Below are positions 57,508-64,000 of a stretch of 64,000 bases of DNA, piece after piece. The notes under the pieces were generated by a model, which searched no databases, was not told the origin of the DNA, and worked only from the letters and a program-made list of their open reading frames with translations. Location: NCBI RefSeq assembly GCF_040361215.1, contig NZ_APND01000003.1, forward strand, positions 372,001 to 436,000, read 5' to 3'. This DNA comes from Salinisphaera dokdonensis (lineage in GTDB: Bacteria > Pseudomonadota > Gammaproteobacteria > Nevskiales > Salinisphaeraceae). The stretch's first letter is position 1, and each line of letters opens with the position of its first letter. Position numbers and translations under genes: made by a program.

Positions 57508-60369
57508 TTAGCCGCTCGCGATACCGCCCAGCGCACCGCCCAAGGCTATCTTCGCGGGCTCAGGACGATGAAAGAGATAACCTTGGAACCGACGAATACC
57601 CGCGCGCTTGAGCAATTCGAGTACCGCTTCGGTCTCGACGCCCTCGGCTGTGACGCCCAGCTGCAACGCCCGCGATACGGTGCCGATAGAACGCACCACG
57701 GCACGGTCGATCGGATCCTTCTCCAGCCCGCCGACGAAAGAGCGGTCGATCTTGATGCCATCCACCGCGGCACGCTTGAGCATGTCGAAGCTGTTGTAAC
57801 CGCTGGCAAAGTCATCGAGCCACACCTGGTAGCCGCGGTCACGCAGGTTCTGGATCAGCTGCGGATAATGCTCGCCGTAAAGGGCTTCGCTCTCGGTGAT
57901 CTCGAACATGAGCTGACTCGGATTCGCCTGTTTCTGCTCAAGCAGCGCAATGAGTTCGGTATGGAACTTTGGATCGGCGATGCTCACTGGGCTGAGATTG
58001 ATGCTCAAGGCGCAATCGTGAGGCCAGAGTCCACAGCTTTCGTAGTGTTTGATCAGCGCAATGGCCCGGGCCACCACCCAGCGATCGATCCGGCCCATCA
58101 TGCCCAGACGTTTGGCGGTCGGAAGAAAAGCATCCGGGCCGACAACCCCGGCGTCACCGTCAAAACGCAGCAGCGCCTCGTAGCCCAGTCGTCTGCCTTG
58201 ATCGTCGACGATCGCTTGCAGATACAATATGAAGCGGTCCTGTTCGAGCCCGGATCGCAGCAGTTCGGCTGTATCGATATAACGCGATGCTTCTGCGCCG
58301 GCCTCGCTGTCGTCGCTATAGGCGTGATAACGATTGCGGCCGCTGTCCTTGGCCACATACAGAGCCGCGTCGGCGTGTATCAGGGCCGCCTCGGTCGACG
58401 CCAGACGACGATCAAGCGCAGCGATACCGATGCTCACGCCTACGGCGTAGCGTCGCTCCCCATGCGCAAAATCGAGATCGGAAATCTCTGCGACGATCTT
58501 GTCGGCGACGATGCACGCGCCTTCCAGATCTTCCGTATGCACGATGGCCGCAAACTCGTCACCACCCAAGCGTGACAGCACATCACTGCCACGCAGCAGT
58601 GCGCGAAGGCGCAGCCCGATCTGGCGCAGCAGCTCATCGCCGGCCGAATGCCCGCCGGTATCGTTGACCGTCTTGAAATGATCCAGATCCAGATACATCA
58701 CGAAGGCGTTGAGCGCGCCCTGCTTGACGCGCGCCCAGGTGCGATCGAGCGCTTCCTGAAAGCCACGCCGGTTGGGCAGACCGGTCAACGCGTCATGGCT
58801 GGCCTGGTGAACCAGCTCGTCGGTCATGCGCCGCGCTTCGCTGATGTCCTGAAACACGAAGACCGCGCCCTGGATCGCGCCGGTGTCGTCGTGGATCGGC
58901 GAGATGGAATCGACGATCGATATGAAATCGCCGTCGGCGCGCTGCAGCCGTGTGAAGATCGGCACCCGCACGCGGTCACCCGCGGTCAAAACACCCGACA
59001 GCGGATCAGGCAGCTGACGATCTTCTTCGGCGTCGAAAAATCGAATCACGTCACCGAATTTGTTGCCCACGATGCTGGAACGCGGCAGGCCGAGCAGTTG
59101 TGCTGCGGCGCTGTTGAGTTCCGATACAACCTCGTTTGCGTCGACACGGACAACGCCCTCGCCGATCGCCTCGAACGTCACCTCGGCCAGTTCCTTGGCC
59201 TCGAAAAGCTGGCGATGGGCGCGCTTGCGCTCGGAAATATCCTGGATATGCGAGATGAAATACAGTGGCTCACCTTGTTCATCCCGCAGCAGGGACACGT
59301 CGAGCTGAATGTCGACGATATGGCCCTGCTTGTGGAAATAGCGCTTCTCCATCATGTAATCCAGGCGACGCCCCTCGAGTAGGTCGTGCACGTATGCAAG
59401 ATCCGTTTCGAGATCGTCTGGATGGGTGATGTCCTGAAAGGTGGTACGCAGCAGCTCCATCTCGTCGTAGCCGACGATTTCGCACAGCGCCCGGTTGACC
59501 GACAGCCAGCGCCCTTCGGGCGAAACCAGCGCAATCCCCGTCGGCGCATGGCTCATTGTCTCTCGTAGACGGCGCTGCGACTGGTTCAATGCGGCTTCAC
59601 TGCGCTTGCGCGCCGTGATGTCCGAGAGCGTGCCGACAATGCGTCGATCGTTCTTCTGATCGAGTTGCTGGCCCGCTTCCTTGACCCATATTTCGTCGCG
59701 GCCGGGCACTTTCAGGCGGTATTCCGAAACATAATCCAGCGAGTTGCCGGCCAGATGCGCGTCGATACGGCGCTTACGCTGCGCACGGTCGTGCTCGTGG
59801 ATCCAGGTCAACCATTGTGCGCGCTCAAGCGCGACCTCATCGCCCTCACTCAGACCCACGCTGGAGCCGAATCGTCCGTAAATCCGATAGATATCACGAT
59901 CCATGTCGATATCGATCAGGCCCAGGCCGGCGTTCTCACTCGCAATACGCCATCGCGTCGTTTCTTCGAGGAGTTGGCGCTCGCGTTCGGCGCTTTCATT
60001 CTGGGCGACCACCTGATCATGCACGTCGAGTAACGCACCGGCCAGTAACGGCGGCTTGCCGGGTCGCTCTTCGACCTGCCCTATCGCCTGGGCAAATCGC
60101 TGGCTGCCGTCGGCCCGACAGATTTCCACGGTGAGGCTGTAGCCCGAACCTTCCTCGGTGGCTCGCGCCAGCGCCGCTTCAAGTCGCGCGCGCGATTCCT
60201 CGGTATAGAAGGCCAGAGCTGATTCCAGGTCCGGCGTGTAGTCCTCACGCTTCAGACCGTGCTGCTTGTAGATCCCGTCGGACCAATAGATCACACCGGT
60301 CTCGGTGTCGAACCACCAGATCCCGCCACGCGCGTGGCGTTCAAGTACTTCGATTCCGACCTGATGCAT
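57508..60369 (-). CDS. Multi-PAS GGDEF-EAL c-di-GMP turnover protein
   Basis: 953 residues from ATG 60369 (MHQVGIEVLERHARGG). No signal or TM segment. Four PAS/PAC-like modules (about 5-120, 140-265, 275-395, 400-520; for example ITHPDDLETDLAYVHDLLEG), then GGDEF (GGDEF at 602-606 with inhibitory-site RGSD five residues before) and EAL (EALLR at 731-735, EITESEAL, LDDFASGYNSFD). The loop 6 motif DDFASGYNS differs from the usual DDFGTGYSS but keeps both Asp. Both activities are possible; which dominates cannot be told. Confidence 0.92.
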   Translation of the reverse strand: MHQVGIEVLERHARGGIWWFDTETGVIYWSDGIYKQHGLKREDYTPDLESALAFYTEESRARLEAALARATEEGSGYSLTVEICRADGSQRFAQAIGQVEERPGKPPLLAGALLDVHDQVVAQNESAERERQLLEETTRWRIASENAGLGLIDIDMDRDIYRIYGRFGSSVGLSEGDEVALERAQWLTWIHEHDRAQRKRRIDAHLAGNSLDYVSEYRLKVPGRDEIWVKEAGQQLDQKNDRRIVGTLSDITARKRSEAALNQSQRRLRETMSHAPTGIALVSPEGRWLSVNRALCEIVGYDEMELLRTTFQDITHPDDLETDLAYVHDLLEGRRLDYMMEKRYFHKQGHIVDIQLDVSLLRDEQGEPLYFISHIQDISERKRAHRQLFEAKELAEVTFEAIGEGVVRVDANEVVSELNSAAAQLLGLPRSSIVGNKFGDVIRFFDAEEDRQLPDPLSGVLTAGDRVRVPIFTRLQRADGDFISIVDSISPIHDDTGAIQGAVFVFQDISEARRMTDELVHQASHDALTGLPNRRGFQEALDRTWARVKQGALNAFVMYLDLDHFKTVNDTGGHSAGDELLRQIGLRLRALLRGSDVLSRLGGDEFAAIVHTEDLEGACIVADKIVAEISDLDFAHGERRYAVGVSIGIAALDRRLASTEAALIHADAALYVAKDSGRNRYHAYSDDSEAGAEASRYIDTAELLRSGLEQDRFILYLQAIVDDQGRRLGYEALLRFDGDAGVVGPDAFLPTAKRLGMMGRIDRWVVARAIALIKHYESCGLWPHDCALSINLSPVSIADPKFHTELIALLEQKQANPSQLMFEITESEALYGEHYPQLIQNLRDRGYQVWLDDFASGYNSFDMLKRAAVDGIKIDRSFVGGLEKDPIDRAVVRSIGTVSRALQLGVTAEGVETEAVLELLKRAGIRRFQGYLFHRPEPAKIALGGALGGIASG

Positions 60370-60542
60370 GCTGTCCTCGTTAATACCGCAATACGCGCGA
60401 GGATGAATGCCGGCCCGCCATAATCCGGCGTAGGCCGGCGCGCCCCGATTTCGCAGCGGCAAAAGCCGATCCTTCGCGCACACGGGTCTAGCTAATTACG
60501 AGAATTCTATCGTCTTTATAGGCGCGCGCCCATTTCGCCCCA

Positions 60543-61286
60543 TCAGGGCTCGCCCTTGGGCAGCGCGACATCGCACAGGGCCTCGCCGAATTCGCTGAGC
60601 TGGATTGTGCAACGCTCGATGTTCGGATACTGGTTCAGATCCGTTTCGACATGCGCCATCGCATCGCGCACGAGCGTGTCGGCCTCGAGAATTTCGTAAT
60701 CGGGCTCCAGATCCTTGTCCTCGCCGCCGACCGAAATCAGGCCCAACGCGAACATATGGGCAATGAAGTTGGGCACCTGGGCACGCAGGAGCACACCGGC
60801 TTCCTTGCCCACGCTCGAGGCATAGGAGAGCACGCGATGCGATCCCACCCCCGGCAGCATGCCGGCATTCACATGCACCATCGGCCAGGTGCTGCCGTCA
60901 GCCATGAGCACGAGAATACGCGCCTGCGAGGGGTTGAGCTGACGCAGCAGGCGCACATAGAAATCCTGCTCGATGGCCTGCTGATCGGTACCCCGCGATG
61001 CGTCCAGCAACTCCGCGAAAATCTGGGCCGGCAGGTCCGGATAAGCGCTCTCGGGCGCGTTGCCGAGCGGGTCCGCCGGTGTCACGCCGGCGCGATCGAG
61101 ACGCTCACCGAGGCCCTTGAGCGCCATGTACTCCGCGCGCCGCAGCGCGCGTATGCCGATACCGGCGACCGGGCGACGGCCCAGCCAAAGCGCCGTGCGT
61201 CGCAGTACATGCAAGGGTAGAGGTGCCTTGTCCTCGGCCTGAAACTCGGGCGCGAAAGCGTCGTAGCGCTCCTTTTTCCTATCCAC
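60543..61286 (-). CDS. DUF4393 (Abi-alpha)-like protein
   Basis: 247 residues from GTG 61286, which has GGAAGGAG about 9 bp upstream. Basic N-terminus, a helical middle with LPAQIFAELLDASRGTDQQ and DFYVRLLRQLNPSQARILVLM, and a conserved-looking end LIQSV-type segment (CTIQLSEFGEALCDVAL). The pattern resembles DUF4393, a family first linked to phage-abortive functions but mostly uncharacterised. It follows the DUF445 membrane gene by 34 bp in the same direction and is probably cotranscribed. Cytoplasmic. Family assignment is moderate. Confidence 0.65.
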   Translation of the reverse strand: MDRKKERYDAFAPEFQAEDKAPLPLHVLRRTALWLGRRPVAGIGIRALRRAEYMALKGLGERLDRAGVTPADPLGNAPESAYPDLPAQIFAELLDASRGTDQQAIEQDFYVRLLRQLNPSQARILVLMADGSTWPMVHVNAGMLPGVGSHRVLSYASSVGKEAGVLLRAQVPNFIAHMFALGLISVGGEDKDLEPDYEILEADTLVRDAMAHVETDLNQYPNIERCTIQLSEFGEALCDVALPKGEP

Positions 61287-61320
61287 CTTGTAAAACTCCT
61301 TCCGAAAAACGCGTGCCCGG

Positions 61321-62577
61321 CTAGCCGCCGCCCCCGAAAAGCACGATGAACTGGAATACACCCACCGCGAAACCGAGCGCGGCACCCACGGCGATCAGAA
61401 TCCATTCGTCCTCTTCAAACGCTGGCCGCAGCATGCCTTCGAACTTGCGCGGCGACAGTTGGCGCATGCGATCGACAAGTGTCTCCTCGATCGCCATGGT
61501 CTCGTTGGTATAACGGATGAACTCCTGCATCGCAGGCGACGCACTGCCCTGCGCGTCGGGCGTGTATGCGATCAGCCGGTCGACGGCCGTCTGCTTGAGA
61601 CGAATATAGTTCACGTCGCCGACCGTCCAGCTTACAAAAGAGCGGATCGGGCCGGCGCTATCGTCAATCGCCTCACCGACATGGTGGGCGATGATGGTGA
61701 ATATCCGGTCCGAATAGGGTCCCTTGAGCACCTGTTGCAGGATATTCGCGGGGGCCAGAACTTCGTTGGCCACCAGATCGCCGTAAGCACGTGCGACATC
61801 TTCCTGGCGCTTGAAAAACAGGCCGTGGAAGGTGAACGGCCCGATACGGTGCTTCTCTTTCGGGTTGAAGATCATCTTCAGCGCGGCCCAGTTCGTGAAC
61901 CAGCCCACGAACATGCCGAACACGGGCAACAGCCACCACGGCTGGAAGAAGATCCAGACGAGCATCTGAATCATGCCGAGCGGGAAGCCGAAGTAAGCCC
62001 CGGACCGTCCGATAAACTTGAACTCCTCCTTGCCGGTTTCGAGGAAAATCCGATTCATCAGTTCCTTGTGGTGCACCAGGTTGGTGACCACCATGTCCTT
62101 GAGGTCGAATACCTGATTCACGTCGACTCGCAGGTCGCGCACGGTATCCGCGATCGCCTGCGGTACGGCAGCCTGCACGCGCGCGACGATGGTTTCGCGC
62201 GCGGCAGTCGGCGTGCGTTCCCAGATCTCCGGGTGATGGCTCTTCATCACCTCGGCGACCAGATCCTCGGTCATCTCATTGAGTGGCACCTTGAGTTTTT
62301 CGGCCACTTCCTCGGGATCGAGACGCGAAAAAATCTCTTCGCTGTCGATCAGGTTTTCGGTGATCGTATCCGTGGCGATCGCCGACATCTTCGCCGCCTT
62401 GCGCGGCACGATGCCTTGCCAGCCGAGAAACGGCTTCCAGATACCGAAGAACTCGATCGGATGAAACATCATCCAGATCGCGACCCGGTTGGTGATATAG
62501 CCGATTATCGCGCTGATAAACGGCATGGACGCATACTTCCAGAACGTAGCCGTTCCGAGAAATGCCAGATCGATCAT
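61321..62577 (-). CDS. DUF445 family membrane protein
   Basis: 418 residues from ATG 62577, with GAGGAGA upstream. Three hydrophobic regions: residues 8-40, a central hairpin (FGFPLGMIQMLVWIFFQPWWLLPVFGMFVGWFTNW, about 200-235), and a C-terminal helix (LIAVGAALGFAVGVFQFIVLFG). The family's duplicated motif is clear: GYITNRVAIWMMFHP and GWFTNWAALKMIFNP. A coiled-coil/helical stretch lies between. Function unknown. Probably an operon with the DUF4393-like gene. Confidence 0.87.
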   Translation of the reverse strand: MIDLAFLGTATFWKYASMPFISAIIGYITNRVAIWMMFHPIEFFGIWKPFLGWQGIVPRKAAKMSAIATDTITENLIDSEEIFSRLDPEEVAEKLKVPLNEMTEDLVAEVMKSHHPEIWERTPTAARETIVARVQAAVPQAIADTVRDLRVDVNQVFDLKDMVVTNLVHHKELMNRIFLETGKEEFKFIGRSGAYFGFPLGMIQMLVWIFFQPWWLLPVFGMFVGWFTNWAALKMIFNPKEKHRIGPFTFHGLFFKRQEDVARAYGDLVANEVLAPANILQQVLKGPYSDRIFTIIAHHVGEAIDDSAGPIRSFVSWTVGDVNYIRLKQTAVDRLIAYTPDAQGSASPAMQEFIRYTNETMAIEETLVDRMRQLSPRKFEGMLRPAFEEDEWILIAVGAALGFAVGVFQFIVLFGGGG

Positions 62578-62748
62578 ACGATCCGTCTCCTCAACTCTGC
62601 ACACTGCGCGTGTATTTCTTATAACGATCGCGCCCGCCACGGTGACGAGTCGAAAAGATCGCATTTCGGATCAACATACAGTTATCCCGGCTGGCTGTCT
62701 TGCGAAAACGTTCGTATCCACACCAGGCCCTCGCACCGGGGCGCCCAT

Positions 62749-62774
62749 AAAAAAGGCCCCGCCGAAGCGGGGCC
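62749..62774 (-). terminator. Intrinsic terminator of the symporter gene
   Basis: Stem GGCCCCGC (62755-62762) / GCGGGGCC (62767-62774) with a tetraloop that reads TTCG on the minus strand, followed there by six T (A-run 62749-62754 on the plus strand). It lies about 25 bp after the stop of the sodium:solute symporter gene. Confidence 0.93.
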
Positions 62775-62799
62775 CTGTCATCGGTTTGGAACCCGATGA

Positions 62800-64000
62800 T
62801 TACGCTTGGCGCAAAGCGCCCGGAATACGCACGTCGTCCACGAGCGCCCGAACCTCGGCAGGCGGCTCGGCCGTTACACGCGAGACCAGGAACGCGACCG
62901 TGAAGTTGATCGCCGCGCCCAGTGCGCCGAAGGACTCCGGCTGGATTCCCAGGAACCAGGCACTTGCATCATCCGGGAACAGGTTGGTACCCGGGATGAA
63001 GAACATGCCCTTGAAGATGAAGATGTACGTCACCGTCGCGAGCAGACCCGCCAGCATGCCGGCAATGGCACCCTCGCGGTTCATGCGCTTGGAGAACACA
63101 CCCATCAAAAGCGCCGGGAACAGCGACGAAGCCGCCAGACCGAAGGCCAGTGCAACCACCTCGGCCGCAAAGCCCGGTGGATTGATGCCCAGGTAGCCGG
63201 CCACCAGAATCGAACCTGTCATGGCGATACGTCCCGCCATGAGTTCGCCCTTTTCGCTGATATCCGGCTTGAGCATGCTCTTGAGCAAGTCATGCGAGAT
63301 CGCCGACGAGATCGCCAGCAACAGACCGGCTGCCGTGGACAATGCCGCGGCCACGCCACCTGCCGCCACGAGTGCGATCACCCATGCCGGAAGCTGTGCA
63401 ATTTCCGGGTTGGCGAGCACCATGATGTCGCGGTCGACGTTGACCATCTCGTTGCCTTCCCAGCCGTAGCTGTCGGCCGTGGCCTGGAATTCCGGATTCT
63501 TGTCGTTGTAGTACTGAATCCGGCCGTCGCCGTTCTTGTCCTCGAACCCGAGCAGGCCCGTGCCTTCCCAGGTCTTGAACCACTGCGGACGCTGCTCGTA
63601 TTCCAGACTCGACGATTCCTCGCCTACCGGTCCGGTCTGCACCGTTTCCATGAGGTTCAGCCGCGCCATCGCACCCACGGCAGGCGCCGTGGTGTAGAGA
63701 ATGGCGATGAAGAACAGTGCCCAGCCCACCGACTTGCGGGCGTCGGTGACCTTGCGCACGGTGAAGAAGCGGATGATCACGTGCGGCAGACCTGCCGTAC
63801 CGATCATCAGCGACAACGTGAGCATGAACACATTGAGCGTCGAGTGCTCTGGCGCTGTGAACTTGTCGAAGCCAAGTTCGGTGATCACCCCGTCGAGTTT
63901 CTCGAGCAGGAACACGCCGGAGCCGTCCGCCATGGTTGAACCAAGGCCGATCTGCGGCAGGGGCACGCCCGTGAGCTGGATCGAGATGAACACGGCCGGA
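62800..64000 (-). CDS. Sodium:solute symporter, large VC_2705-like type (5' truncated by window edge)
   Basis: The last 400 codons of a membrane transporter; the N-terminus is beyond position 64000. SSS-family helices: LPHVIIRFFTVRKVTDARKSVGWALFF, AAALSTAAGLLLAISSAISHDL, and AEVVALAFGLAASSLFPALLMGVFSKRMNREGA. A long hydrophilic insertion near 63470-63640 contains DKNGDGRIQYY, an EF-hand-like loop. The whole is close to acetate permease ActP and to the VC_2705 subfamily, which usually works with a small DUF4212 subunit encoded upstream, outside this window. Substrate is probably an organic acid; not proved. Confidence 0.88.
   Translation of the reverse strand, partial: PAVFISIQLTGVPLPQIGLGSTMADGSGVFLLEKLDGVITELGFDKFTAPEHSTLNVFMLTLSLMIGTAGLPHVIIRFFTVRKVTDARKSVGWALFFIAILYTTAPAVGAMARLNLMETVQTGPVGEESSSLEYEQRPQWFKTWEGTGLLGFEDKNGDGRIQYYNDKNPEFQATADSYGWEGNEMVNVDRDIMVLANPEIAQLPAWVIALVAAGGVAAALSTAAGLLLAISSAISHDLLKSMLKPDISEKGELMAGRIAMTGSILVAGYLGINPPGFAAEVVALAFGLAASSLFPALLMGVFSKRMNREGAIAGMLAGLLATVTYIFIFKGMFFIPGTNLFPDDASAWFLGIQPESFGALGAAINFTVAFLVSRVTAEPPAEVRALVDDVRIPGALRQA

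Overview
This is a GC-rich chromosomal window that reads as a gammaproteobacterium. The strongest markers are the macromolecular-synthesis layout (tsaD divergent from rpsU-yqeY-dnaG-rpoD), a def-fmt-rsmB block divergent from LysM-dprA-smg-topA-tsaC-hemF, and a hisBHAF operon. A halophilic or marine member of the Salinisphaeraceae type is my inference from protein flavour, not something proved here. Most of the window is core genome. No insertion sequence, prophage, integrase or CRISPR array was seen.

Layout. 0.1-8.6 kb (+): trkA-trkH potassium uptake, a TPR protein, thrB, dtd, hisB-hisH-hisA-hisF and a SIMPL-domain protein, closed by a bidirectional terminator. 8.6-12.1 kb (-): a PfpI-type amidotransferase-fold protein and def-fmt-rsmB. 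12.3-23.5 kb (+): LysM lipoprotein, dprA, smg, topA, tsaC, hemF-oxyR (overlapping), slt and cca. 23.5-27.7 kb: uppP, folB-folK, an AEC transporter and tsaD. 27.8-32.3 kb (+): rpsU, attenuator, yqeY, dnaG, rpoD. 32.5-37.0 kb (+): a tightly coupled accessory operon of a secreted cupredoxin, a membrane sensor with degenerate GGDEF and intact EAL, a DUF3034 protein and a globin-domain lipoprotein whose stop codon lies inside a CAU-anticodon tRNA. 37.2-38.7 kb: a PAS-GAF-GGDEF cyclase. 38.7-44.8 kb (-): a small secreted protein, a histone-deacetylase-family hydrolase, a DUF3015-like protein, thiC and pncB-pncA.

44.9-50.5 kb holds what looks like a small lipid-tailoring locus: two tandem DUF374 acyltransferase paralogues, a fatty-acyl-AMP ligase fused to a carrier domain, a cytochrome P450 broken by one frameshift, and an Sfp-type phosphopantetheinyl transferase. 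Then come a Nudix hydrolase, an LpxH-like phosphoesterase and purD. 53.4-56.5 kb (+) carries a compact three-gene system: a periplasmic retropepsin-like protein (DTGA motif), a transglutaminase-like/multi-TM membrane protein and an ATP-grasp ligase. It resembles predicted amidoligase systems and is the best candidate for poorly described biology here. The right end (-) has an M23 peptidase, a PAS-GGDEF-EAL protein, a DUF445 membrane protein paired with a DUF4393-like protein, and the 3' part of a large sodium:solute symporter running off the edge.

Themes: envelope and peptidoglycan maintenance (slt, LysM, uppP, M23, LpxH-like), tRNA quality and modification (dtd, cca, tsaC, tsaD, def, fmt), and c-di-GMP signalling (three GGDEF/EAL proteins), with accessory redox and lipid functions between housekeeping blocks. 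All calls come from reading the sequence; no database search was run.
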